From: Candidatus Halobeggiatoa sp. HSG11
Lineage (GTDB): Bacteria; Pseudomonadota; Gammaproteobacteria; Beggiatoales; Beggiatoaceae
Direction of reading: 5' to 3'
Assembly (NCBI GenBank): GCA_030378105.1
Contig: JAUCGL010000030.1
Span: forward strand, 1 to 38,496
DNA length: 38,496 nucleotides
Shown: positions 8,095-16,260 of the stretch, one piece after another
Layout: each line of letters starts with the position of its first letter
Numbering within the stretch: position 1 is the stretch's first letter
Made by a program: the position numbers and the translations under genes
Notes under the pieces: generated by a model
Databases searched by the model: none
Told to the model about the DNA's origin: nothing
The model's input: the letters and a program-made list of their open reading frames with translations, nothing else

Positions 8095-9351
8095 ATGGGG
8101 CGGCGAGCGATAACTTATTTGGTGCGGTCGGAGGCATTTGAGGCTTTGGGTAATTTTGCTAGTGACGTGGTAATTAATACCAAAAATCCTCAGCAATTAC
8201 AGGCTATTATTGCAGAATTAGAAACTGTTATTGAGCAAGTGCCGGCTGGAAAAACTCGGTGGATAATGCGTACCTATCTGGCTGATGCGTTAAATCGTTC
8301 TGGTCAACCACAATTCGCTTTGCCTTTGTATAAATTATCTGCATACGAGGCTGAAGCTGCAGAAAATTGGGCGAATGTGGCTTGGATTTGTCAGAATTTG
8401 GCGATTTCATTAGCACAGTTAGGACGATTGCCAGAGGCTCAAGAAACTTTCCAACATACTGCTCAAACTAAACGTAAAATAGGTAATGTAGAAGTTGATA
8501 TTTTATTGAGTGAAAATGAAGCTCTACGGATAGGCATTATGTTTGGAGAAGTAGAAACTGCTTTACCAACTATTGAACAACACCTTGTTAAGATAAGGGA
8601 TTGGTGGCAACGGAGTCAAAAAGGAGAAAAATTAGCTGCTGCACCTGATACCGATTTTTTAGCTCGTGCTTTTATCAGTGGGTTGGACATTGCTCATTCT
8701 GCTCACTTACGATTAGAACATTGGCAAGAATACCTTGATTTGCTGATTGAAACAGAACAAGTTCAACAAGCTGCTGGTGAAAGTGAAGAGGCTTTAGCTA
8801 GAAATCGGTTTAATCATTATGGGCCTTTGATGGCATTGGGACGTTTGGACGAAGCACAGCAGGTATTGGAAGGTTGTTTGCGGGTATTTACTAATGCAAA
8901 TGATTTAACAGCTCAAGCGACAGTACTTTCCGCCCTCGCTGCTGTTTGGGATGAACGTGGTGATGTGTCACATGCTAAAGAACAAGAACGGCAAGCATTG
9001 GCTATTTTTGAACGGTTGCCAAATCCTGAAGATAGGGCGATTTCTCATGGTAATTTGTCTTTGTATTTGCATAAAGTTGGGGAGATTGAGGAAGGGGCTG
9101 GGCATCGGCTTGCTCAAATAGCTTATTATATTGTGATAGGTAATCAACAAAGACTTGAACATGCTTTAGGCAACCTTGCTATTTGTATGCAACAAGCCAA
9201 AGAAAAAGGCACAACTTACCCATTACCAAAACTTAACGAACTATTACAATTACCTGAATTTAGTACTTTAAAACGGTGGTTGGCAGAACGGGGAGTTAAT
9301 CTAGGGGAATTGCAGGAGAAGGTTGATGGGGTTGTGGGGAGGATTAAATAA
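8095..9351 (+). CDS. Tetratricopeptide-repeat protein, possibly 5'-truncated
   Basis: This 418-aa soluble protein is built of helical pairs with the TPR pattern: LADALNRSGQPQFALPLYKL near 62, then ICQNLAISLAQLGRLPEAQE, MALGRLDEAQQVLEGCL, and ALAAVWDERGDVSHAKEQE, whose continuation reads RQALAIFERLPNPEDRAI. There is no signal peptide and no enzymatic domain, so it is likely a protein-interaction scaffold. A repeat end (8056-8074) lies just upstream and there is no clear ribosome site before the ATG. The reading frame stays open back to 8062. The N-terminus may therefore have been cut off by repeat insertion, leaving part of a longer protein. The stop codon touches the next repeat (9351-9485). 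Confidence 0.75.
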   Translation: MGRRAITYLVRSEAFEALGNFASDVVINTKNPQQLQAIIAELETVIEQVPAGKTRWIMRTYLADALNRSGQPQFALPLYKLSAYEAEAAENWANVAWICQNLAISLAQLGRLPEAQETFQHTAQTKRKIGNVEVDILLSENEALRIGIMFGEVETALPTIEQHLVKIRDWWQRSQKGEKLAAAPDTDFLARAFISGLDIAHSAHLRLEHWQEYLDLLIETEQVQQAAGESEEALARNRFNHYGPLMALGRLDEAQQVLEGCLRVFTNANDLTAQATVLSALAAVWDERGDVSHAKEQERQALAIFERLPNPEDRAISHGNLSLYLHKVGEIEEGAGHRLAQIAYYIVIGNQQRLEHALGNLAICMQQAKEKGTTYPLPKLNELLQLPEFSTLKRWLAERGVNLGELQEKVDGVVGRIK

Positions 9352-9485
9352 TTGTCTGAATCAGGATTTTCAGGATTATAGAATTTTCAGGATAAAGGCA
9401 AAGTCATAAATTCATTAAGGCAAAATTGGTTTATGGTTTTTATCCTGTTAATCCTATAATCCTGAAAATCCTGATTCAGACAATT
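9351..9485. repeat. Inverted repeat with TTGTCTGAATCAGGATTTTC ends
   Basis: The left arm from 9351 (TTGTCTGAATCAGGATTTTC, AGGATTATAG) is matched by the right arm CTATAATCCTGAAAATCCTG, ATTCAGACAATT ending at 9485. The arms can form a long hairpin directly after the TPR gene and might end transcription. A partial right arm recurs at about 9765-9810. Confidence 0.7.
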
Positions 9486-9491
9486 AGGTTT

Positions 9492-9608
9492 GTAGGGTGG
9501 ATAGGAGTGAAACGTAAATCCACCATTCACCACAACAATCATATTTAATAATTTCAAATATTTTATATGATTTTTGGTGGATTTCCGCTTCGCTTCTATC
9601 CACCCTAC
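9492..9608. repeat. GTAGGGTGGAT...ATCCACCCTAC inverted repeat
   Basis: The arms GTAGGGTGGATAGGAGTGAA and CGCTTCTATCCACCCTAC enclose a second inverted pair (AATCCACC/GGTGGATT). It is non-coding and is one of several copies in the window. Confidence 0.7.
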
Positions 9609-9635
9609 GATATGAATTTAAAATAGGAGCTGGTT

Positions 9636-9812
9636 GATATGTCTAGTTCCCAACCTCTTGGTTAAGAATTCATTCAGGGACGCTCTGCGTCCCGCAACGC
9701 AGAGCATTGCAGAAGGCATTCCCAACGTAAACGTTGGGAACGAGAGAATCGGTTTATGGGTTTTAATTCTGGAAATTCTATAATTCTGTGAATTCTGATT
9801 CAGACAATTAAT
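9636..9812. repeat. Mixed repeat stretch before the octaheme gene
   Basis: AGTTCCCAACCTCTTGGTTA is later answered by AACGTAAACGTTGGGAACGA, with a GACGCTCTGCGTC hairpin between. Then comes a partial right arm of the 9351-9485 repeat ending in CTGATTCAGACAATT. Together with 9492-9608 this fills most of the 700 bp ahead of the cytochrome gene. From 9850 to 10036 there is AT-rich sequence likely to hold the promoter, but no box convinced me. Confidence 0.5.
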
Positions 9813-10052
9813 TTGTGGAAACGTTAATCCATTCACCACAACAATCATATTTAATAGACATCTTTCCTATTTTTTAAAGTACCATAGGCTAACTCCTTGC
9901 GTTATATGCCACATATATATGTCAAATCAACCAGTAAAAATAACATATTAAAATGATATATACTTAATTTTCAATAATATATAATCTGGCATGATATTTT
10001 CGAGTTGATTTATCTATTTAAACTTCTTTTAATAATTAGGAGACCACATAGT

Positions 10053-12818
10053 TTGTTAAGATTATTTTTATTACTCACCATTTTTACCTCGGCTGTTCAA
10101 GCCAACTCTTTAGATAACCCAGTTAATCATCCAGCAATTCCATTATTAGATGAAGCTGGCCAACATGTACTTAATAGCAATCAACCCTATAGCCCAAAAA
10201 CTAGTTGTGGTACAAGTGGTTGTCATGACTATGATGCTATAACCCATTCCTTCCATTTTGAAACTGGTCGGGATGAAGCCAGCGATAATTTTGGAGATAT
10301 GCGTCAATTGACACAGTTAGTATCTCCCGGTTATTACGGCGGTTATAACTGTATGGGTGGTAGTAATCCAGATATTTTAGCGAAGAAAAATAATGCCACT
10401 GAAAGTGATTTTGCCGATCATGGTTCAGCCGGTTTAATCATGCGTTGCATAAGCTGTCACTCAGGTGGTGGTTGGATGGAAAAAGACCGCAATAATCGGC
10501 GTTATGATAGCGTTGATCCAAGTACTGTTAATCCTCTTGACGGTGATTATTATAATCGTGGTACTGATAGCAACAATGACAAAGCTGCTAGTTCTGTTGT
10601 TAGTCAATGGGATTGGAAAAAAAGTGGAGTAGTGGAAAATGATTGTTTTCTCTGCCATTACCGTTTTGATGATTTAAAAAATAGTCAATTGCCACCTGAT
10701 ACCAATGCTTACGATCATTTTCGTGATGTACGTCGTTATGACCTTGTTAGAAAAGGTTTTTTCCGTTATGTTCCAAGTGCAATTTTAGAAGTTATGACAT
10801 CTCAAGCAACTGATGGTTCAGAACATTCATTATTGAATTTTGCCCGTGATGATAATGGTTTACAGCATGATGATAATGGTAAACCAATTTTGAATTGGAA
10901 TCCAGCCGCATTTGATGAAAACAAGAAAGCTGTTATTCCAATGTTGCGTTATCCAAATAATGATAACTGTATGATGTGCCATCGCACAAGTAATTCCAGA
11001 CGTGGTTTTTATGGCTTTGGTGAAAAAACTGCAATGGAAACAGATGCAGAAGGAATCTATGAAGAGGATTATCAAGATGATGTTCATTATGGTAAAACTT
11101 GGACTGAACCGAACGGTGAAACTAGAGATATTAAAAATTGCAATGCTTGTCATATAGAAAGCTATTACCGACCATCTTTTAGCAATGTTGATTTAGATAG
11201 CCCACATCAGTTTCAAAAAGGTAATTCTGATATGGATGTGCGGAATGATTTAGATTATCATCCGGCTCCGAAATCATGTGCATACTGTCATGAAGAAGCT
11301 CAAAATCCATCAATTCCTTCCGGCCATGATACCTTGTTGAATGCTCATAAAGAGCTGTGGAAAGCAAGTGGCGATATGTCTGGTTATAGTTCTAACAGCT
11401 TAGATCGTGTTACTAAAACTCATTTTGATGTTATAAGTTGTGAGGCTTGCCATATAACCAATAAGAAATCCCGAGGTCGTGACATACAAATAATGTATCG
11501 TTACCGCCGGTCGGAAGATGGTAGATTAAGAATTGTGCCTTATAATCCACGCCAACGTTATTATTGGAAAGATAAAAATACTGGTTACATGTTGAATCAG
11601 ACTGAACGTAATAGTGTATTTAAGTTGGAAACTGATGAAAATGGTAACAAATATGGTTCTTTGATTAATCCAACTAATAATGCTTTATTAGGAACAGTTG
11701 GAGCTAGGATGTCACATGGAAGTTGGCGGTTCAGCGATCCAGATAATTATGATGGTTTTATGGCTCTTAAATCGGCATATGATGCTGTGTTAGCTGCTAA
11801 AGGAATGGCTAATCCTAATGCTGTTATGGTATGGACTGAATCTAATTACTATGTGATGTCGCACAATACTCGTTTAGCAGTGGATTCATTGCAATGTGAA
11901 GATTGTCATGAGCGGAAGCAAAATGGTTCTTTCAGTGCCTTAATTTCTCCAAATAGTGTATTGGGAGCAAGCAGTTTTAAACAGCTAACTAAGTTACCAG
12001 ATCGGCGTTTAGTTGATGAAGGTATTGTGATTTTAGATAAACCATCAATGCAATTACATGATGATGGCACTGTCACACAAAATATGGATGATATTCTATA
12101 TGAAAGTAAAGTTAATCCTTCCATGTCGGTCCTTAATACTGCTAGAGCTGATGTAATTGTTGGTAGTATGCGGCGTTATGAATTTGCTAATGGAATTAAG
12201 ATTGCGGAATTAGGTTCATATAGCAATGAAATGAATAGCCATTTATTTACTCCAGAATTGTATATTTTTAAACCAGATGCTGGTGATGATTCTTTGCGTA
12301 GAATAGCCGTATTGATGGAATTAAATTCTACCAATGAATCAGTATTTGCTACTGCTCAGATTCAAGCAATTTTGGGCGACAATAATATTATTGACAATGC
12401 GGTTAAATCTGGTAATGGTGGTTTAGTATCTTCAGTATTTAATTTGCAAGCTTCTTATGCTAATGGTCAGCAGTTAACCCAGTTACCGGCTGGTGGACAA
12501 ATGTTAGTTAAATTACCATTTGATTACAGCAATGCGGAACGTGATAACATCAATCTGCTTGCTTCCACCGATGGTAAACGATGGTCGGTAATTAACAGCA
12601 ATAATATTGTATTCGTACAAGCACAAACTGATATTGAAGCTGGTTATGTTTTATTCTGGAGCGATAAATTTACTTACTTCACCGTTGCTAATAAGGCTGT
12701 AGCAGCATCAGTTACTTCCAGTAGTAGTGGTAGTTCTGGAGGCGGTGGTGGTTCCGTATTTTACCTGCCAATGTTATTATTGTTATGGCTTGGAATGCGG
12801 TATTTAAGGGAGAAATGA
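10053..12818 (+). CDS. Secreted octaheme c-type cytochrome with GlyGly-CTERM-like sorting tail
   Basis: I chose the TTG at 10053 because AGGAG sits 10 bp upstream; an in-frame TTG at 10005 would add 16 residues. The signal peptide is LRLFLLLTIFTSAVQA. Eight heme sites follow: an unusual CX4CH (CGTSGCH, residue 52), then CISCH 132, CFLCH 198, CMMCH 306, CNACH 363, CAYCH 409, CEACH 463 and CEDCH 615. About 250 residues without hemes follow, then a Ser/Gly run (SSSGSSGGGGGS), a hydrophobic helix and a basic end (RYLREK). That tail has the layout of GlyGly-CTERM signals, which are cut by rhombosortase on exported gammaproteobacterial proteins. At ~921 aa it is much longer than HAO-type octahemes. 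It may be a surface electron carrier or an oxyanion/nitrogen redox enzyme; the substrate is unknown. It stands alone, ending convergently with cheW. Confidence 0.85.
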   Translation: MLRLFLLLTIFTSAVQANSLDNPVNHPAIPLLDEAGQHVLNSNQPYSPKTSCGTSGCHDYDAITHSFHFETGRDEASDNFGDMRQLTQLVSPGYYGGYNCMGGSNPDILAKKNNATESDFADHGSAGLIMRCISCHSGGGWMEKDRNNRRYDSVDPSTVNPLDGDYYNRGTDSNNDKAASSVVSQWDWKKSGVVENDCFLCHYRFDDLKNSQLPPDTNAYDHFRDVRRYDLVRKGFFRYVPSAILEVMTSQATDGSEHSLLNFARDDNGLQHDDNGKPILNWNPAAFDENKKAVIPMLRYPNNDNCMMCHRTSNSRRGFYGFGEKTAMETDAEGIYEEDYQDDVHYGKTWTEPNGETRDIKNCNACHIESYYRPSFSNVDLDSPHQFQKGNSDMDVRNDLDYHPAPKSCAYCHEEAQNPSIPSGHDTLLNAHKELWKASGDMSGYSSNSLDRVTKTHFDVISCEACHITNKKSRGRDIQIMYRYRRSEDGRLRIVPYNPRQRYYWKDKNTGYMLNQTERNSVFKLETDENGNKYGSLINPTNNALLGTVGARMSHGSWRFSDPDNYDGFMALKSAYDAVLAAKGMANPNAVMVWTESNYYVMSHNTRLAVDSLQCEDCHERKQNGSFSALISPNSVLGASSFKQLTKLPDRRLVDEGIVILDKPSMQLHDDGTVTQNMDDILYESKVNPSMSVLNTARADVIVGSMRRYEFANGIKIAELGSYSNEMNSHLFTPELYIFKPDAGDDSLRRIAVLMELNSTNESVFATAQIQAILGDNNIIDNAVKSGNGGLVSSVFNLQASYANGQQLTQLPAGGQMLVKLPFDYSNAERDNINLLASTDGKRWSVINSNNIVFVQAQTDIEAGYVLFWSDKFTYFTVANKAVAASVTSSSSGSSGGGGGSVFYLPMLLLLWLGMRYLREK

Positions 12819-12838
12819 TGTAAGGGAATTACAAAATT

Positions 12839-12901
12839 GGTAGTCCTGAACGAGGTAGTAAAGACCTAGCAGGTTTAACATTACATATTGCAGGACTATC
12901 C
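12839..12901. repeat. Diverged relative of the 91-bp GGTAGTCC MITE
   Basis: GGTAGTCCTG at 12840 and TGCAGGACTATCC at 12889-12901, with AGGTTTAACATTACATATTG inside, match the reverse orientation of the 91-bp family. The flanks (AAAATT and AAAAATT) are only roughly duplicated. Confidence 0.5.
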
Positions 12902-12917
12902 AAAAATTAACCCAAAT

Positions 12918-13014
12918 TATAGCTTTTCAGATAAATATTTTAGCCAAAAAAAAGACCTGTCAGGTTTGCGAAACCTAGCAGGTCTGAGAACTTTTATTTT
13001 TCTGAAAAGCTATA
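12918..13014. terminator. Inverted repeat between convergent genes; possible two-way terminator
   Basis: TATAGCTTTTCAGA at 12918-12931 is exactly inverted at 13001-13014. Inside is a hairpin at 12954-12984 (GACCTGTCAGGTTT, then AAACCTAGCAGGTC). It starts about 100 bp after the octaheme gene and abuts the cheW stop, so it could stop transcription from both sides. The inner GACCTG...CAGGTC hairpin also occurs at 21855-21884 and, degraded, near 30212-30245, so it is a dispersed repeat rather than a dedicated terminator. Confidence 0.5.
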
Positions 13015-13509
13015 TTATCCCTGACTCAATCCATCAATGATAGCCAACTCATCTGAATTAAGTAGCTTGTCAATATCCAATACAATCACCATCTTATCAC
13101 TAACAGTAGCCAAACCATCAACAAATTCGGTGCTTATAACACTACCAAAATCAGGTGGTGGTTTAATCTCAGTTTCAGTCACATCATACACATCTGACAC
13201 TCCATCAACCACAACACCCATTATTCGTTCTTTACTATTAGGTGAAATAACGTTAACCACTACCACCACTGTCATTGAACCATATTCTTGATAATCAAGA
13301 TTAAATCGTAATCGTAAATCAACAATCGGTACAATCGTACCACGCAAATTAATTACTCCACAGATATAACTAGGAGTATTAGGAATCTGGGTAACTTTAC
13401 TCCAACCTTTTATCTCCTGTACCCGTAAAATATCTATTGCATATTCTTCTGTCGCCAATACAAAAGTTAGATATTTATTGGCAATATCATCATTTATATC
13501 ACTATTCAT
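13015..13509 (-). CDS. cheW: CheW chemotaxis coupling protein
   Basis: At 164 aa it is the usual CheW length. The sequence YLTFVLATEEYAIDILRVQEI, then VTQIPNTPSYICGVINLRGT and IVPIVDLRLRF is the CheW core that bridges chemoreceptors to the kinase CheA at the inner membrane. VVVDGVSDV is the usual later strand. Its start overlaps the end of cheA by 8 bp, so it is translated as the last gene of cheY-cheA-cheW. The gene stops at the edge of an inverted repeat that may be its terminator. Confidence 0.95.
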   Translation of the reverse strand: MNSDINDDIANKYLTFVLATEEYAIDILRVQEIKGWSKVTQIPNTPSYICGVINLRGTIVPIVDLRLRFNLDYQEYGSMTVVVVVNVISPNSKERIMGVVVDGVSDVYDVTETEIKPPPDFGSVISTEFVDGLATVSDKMVIVLDIDKLLNSDELAIIDGLSQG

Positions 13510-15682
13510 AACGAATCGTCCCTAAAGGTAAGTGAGGAGGAGATTTAGTTTGATTACGAAACAGTTGAATCAAACCAGTAATATCCAAAATTAAAGCTAC
13601 ATTGCCATCGCCCAAAATTGTTGCTCCAGAAACTCCTTGTACTTTTTTATAATTATTCTCTAAGTTTTTAATAACTATTTGTTGTTGGGATAGTAACTCA
13701 TCAACGAACAAACCTATTTTCTGGCCGTCTCCTTCTGCAATAACTAATAAACCTTGTTCCAATTTGGTTGTTGTATTTTCAATATCAAACAACTTATACA
13801 AACGCAAAATTGGAATATAATCATCCCGTAATTTATAAATCTCCACCGTTCCAGTGAAAGAATTGACTAATTTTGTTTGTACTCGTAATGATTCCATGAT
13901 GGAAAGTAATGGCAACACAAATATATCATTACCAACCCGTACTAATTGACCATCCAAAATTGCCAAAGTCAACGGTAAACGAATACTAAATTTTGACCCT
14001 TTACCAGTTTCAGATTTTACCTCAATCGAACCACCTAAAGCTCTTATATTACGGCGTACCACATCCATTCCCACTCCACGTCCAGATAAATCACTGACCT
14101 CTTCAGAAGTGGAAAAACCGGGCTGAAAGATAAACTCGTATAATTGCTCTTCAGTTATTTTTTCTTCTTGAGTTATCCAACCTTTTTGTACTGCTTTGGC
14201 TCGAATCCTTTCTACGTCAAATCCAGCTCCATCATCACTTATTTGAATAACTATATTACCACTTTGATGAAAAGCATTAAGATGTAACTGACCAACTTCT
14301 GGTTTACCAACTTGCTTGCGTTGCTCTGGTGATTCAATTCCATGATCAAGAGAATTTCTCACTAAATGAACTAACGGATCACTCATTTTTTCCAATACTG
14401 TTTTATCCAATTCAGTATGTTCACCAGATAAAATAAGTTCAACTTTTTTACCTAATTGAGTACTTAAATCATGAACTAAGCGTGGAAATCGGTTAAAAGA
14501 AACGCTGATCGGCAACATCCGAATTCGCATAACATTTTCTTGCAATTCCCGAGTGTTACGTTCTAATTGTGATAAACCATCTCGTAAATGTATAATATCT
14601 GAGTGAGCAAAATTTTCTCCAATTTGATCCAACATAGATTGGGTTATCACTAACTCACCTACAATATTGATTAAATTATCAATTTTATCTATTCCAACTC
14701 GAATAGAATTAGTTCCACTTTGAGTATGAAGCTGTTTGTTAACTACGTCTTCTTCGTGTACTGGTTCTGTGGTATCTTCAGAAATAGTAACTTTCTCAGT
14801 ATATGTGGTATCTTCAGAAACAGTAGTTTTTTCTTCAGTGGCAGAAGTTTCTACTTCAGGTGTTTCTTCAATAATTTCCAGTACAGGTTCAGATTCTTCC
14901 TGAGATTCTACTTTAGGTTCAGAATTTTCTAAGACAGATTCGGTAATATTTAGTTCACATTCATCAATAATCCATTCAAAAACTTCTTCAATATCTGCAC
15001 GATCAGCAGTAGTATTTAAAACCAGATTCCAACTCAAATAACATAATTGAGGCTCAAGATCAGCAAAATCTGGCATTGCATCCGTATTTGCTATAATCTC
15101 CAATTCACCTAGTTCTTGTAATTCTCTAAACAAATTGATTGGATCATTACCAGTTTTTAAAATTGGTAGTTCCGGTTTAAACTCTATATGCCATTCTTTA
15201 GAGGTTTGTTCTATATCCTCTACAAAATTTTCTACAGACTCTTCTACAGATTCAGATTCTACTGTTGGAATTTCCTCTATATTTTCTACTGATTCTATCA
15301 GAGCTTTTTTTAAAGCTTCTTGGCAAATTTGCATCTCTTGAGTGTCATATTCAACCTCATCTTTAGATGCCGTCAACATTATACGTAATATATCACCAAC
15401 ACGTAGTAATAAATCAATTAATACTTGATTAATATCATGTTTTCCTTCCCGAACCTCATCTAACAATGTTTCTGCATTATGAGCAAAAGTAACTATATCA
15501 TCAAGATGAAAAATTCCAGCTCCTCCTTTAATAGAATGAGCTGCTCGAAAAATATTGTTAATTAGTTCTTCATTGAAGGTTTCGATCTCTAAATCTAATA
15601 AACTAGACTCCATAACATCAAGATTTTCAAAACTTTCTTCAAAAAATAAACCACGTACCTGAGTCAAGTCTATTGTTGTCAT
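13502..15682 (-). CDS. cheA: CheA chemotaxis histidine kinase
   Basis: This is a 726-aa cytoplasmic kinase. The N-terminal HPt domain has the phosphorylated His at position 49 (RAAHSIKGGAGIF). A Glu/Val/Thr-rich, low-complexity linker of roughly 130 residues (about 205-320) follows a short middle region, and I could not identify a standard P2 domain. The dimerisation segment begins at SIRVGIDKIDNLINIVGEL. The ATPase domain has an N box (LVRNSLDHGIE), a G1 motif (DDGAGFD) and GRGVGMDVV. The C-terminal CheW-like domain ends in the ILDITGLI region. It passes phosphate to response regulators such as the CheY encoded 2 bp upstream. There is one HPt domain, unlike multi-HPt ChpA. No cheB or cheR is in the window. 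Confidence 0.95.
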   Translation of the reverse strand: MTTIDLTQVRGLFFEESFENLDVMESSLLDLEIETFNEELINNIFRAAHSIKGGAGIFHLDDIVTFAHNAETLLDEVREGKHDINQVLIDLLLRVGDILRIMLTASKDEVEYDTQEMQICQEALKKALIESVENIEEIPTVESESVEESVENFVEDIEQTSKEWHIEFKPELPILKTGNDPINLFRELQELGELEIIANTDAMPDFADLEPQLCYLSWNLVLNTTADRADIEEVFEWIIDECELNITESVLENSEPKVESQEESEPVLEIIEETPEVETSATEEKTTVSEDTTYTEKVTISEDTTEPVHEEDVVNKQLHTQSGTNSIRVGIDKIDNLINIVGELVITQSMLDQIGENFAHSDIIHLRDGLSQLERNTRELQENVMRIRMLPISVSFNRFPRLVHDLSTQLGKKVELILSGEHTELDKTVLEKMSDPLVHLVRNSLDHGIESPEQRKQVGKPEVGQLHLNAFHQSGNIVIQISDDGAGFDVERIRAKAVQKGWITQEEKITEEQLYEFIFQPGFSTSEEVSDLSGRGVGMDVVRRNIRALGGSIEVKSETGKGSKFSIRLPLTLAILDGQLVRVGNDIFVLPLLSIMESLRVQTKLVNSFTGTVEIYKLRDDYIPILRLYKLFDIENTTTKLEQGLLVIAEGDGQKIGLFVDELLSQQQIVIKNLENNYKKVQGVSGATILGDGNVALILDITGLIQLFRNQTKSPPHLPLGTIRYE

Positions 15683-15684
15683 TA

Positions 15685-16050
15685 TTACCTCAATACTTTT
15701 CTTATTGCTGCTAATAATTTATCTGGGTCAAATGGTTTAATTATCCATCCAGTTGCACCAGCAGCTTTGGCTTGTTTCTTTTTTTCAGGGTCTGTTTCAG
15801 TTGTTAATAATAAAATTGGTTTAAAACGATATTCAGGTAAAACTCGTAATTTACCCACTAAAGACAAACCATCAAGTAATGGCATGTTAATATCGGTAAT
15901 AATTAAATCAAAATTATTTTGTTTTGCTAATTCCAATGCCTGCATACCATCTTTCGATTCAGTAACATTATATTTAGCATCAATCAAAGTTAATGCCAGC
16001 ATTTGCCGGATAGAAACTGAATCATCGCAAATTAAAATTTTATGTACCAT
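15685..16050 (-). CDS. cheY: CheY-like single-domain response regulator
   Basis: This 121-aa receiver domain has no output domain. Acidic residues D9 and D10, phosphoacceptor D53 (LIITDINMP), T83/T84 and K105 (WIIKPFDP) are all present. It is the first gene of a tight cheY-cheA-cheW unit with 2 bp to cheA. It probably carries the CheA signal to a motility motor. In a filamentous or gliding bacterium that could be the type IV pilus (PilG/PilH-like) rather than a flagellum, which fits pilSR a few kb away. The target is inference. Confidence 0.9.
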   Translation of the reverse strand: MVHKILICDDSVSIRQMLALTLIDAKYNVTESKDGMQALELAKQNNFDLIITDINMPLLDGLSLVGKLRVLPEYRFKPILLLTTETDPEKKKQAKAAGATGWIIKPFDPDKLLAAIRKVLR

Positions 16051-16136
16051 TTACTGACAACTCCGAAATTAAGATAAATCGCATTGGAATTATTAATGTG
16101 TTAGTTATATAATTGTGAAAAATATAGCTTATTTTG

Positions 16137-16235
16137 GCATCCTTCACATTAACATAAAAGTAGTGAACAGTTGTTTCGGGAATGGAACGAATGTGGATTT
16201 CCCGAAACGATTGCCAACTACTTTTGAAGGATACC
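16137..16235. repeat. Nested inverted repeat with GTTTCGGGAATGGAACGA core
   Basis: The outer arms GGCATCCTTCA and TGAAGGATACC enclose AAAAGTAGT/ACTACTTTT and an inner hairpin GTTTCGGGAATGGAACGA...TTTCCCGAAAC at 16173-16207. The same core hairpin is found inside a different set of outer arms at 22849-22885. It lies between the chemoreceptor gene and cheY and may separate the two transcripts. Confidence 0.65.
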
Positions 16236-16260
16236 CTTATTTTAAATAAATATGTATTGT

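Noticed and set aside
9985-10005. Possible sigma-54 promoter (CTGGCATGATATTTTCG) before the octaheme gene
   Set aside because: The -24 GG is present but the -12 GC is not at the required spacing.
10053-12818. Assignment to hydroxylamine oxidoreductase, OTR or MccA
   Set aside because: The heme count fits, but the CX4CH site, the length and the C-terminal sorting tail do not match any of these well enough to name the enzyme.
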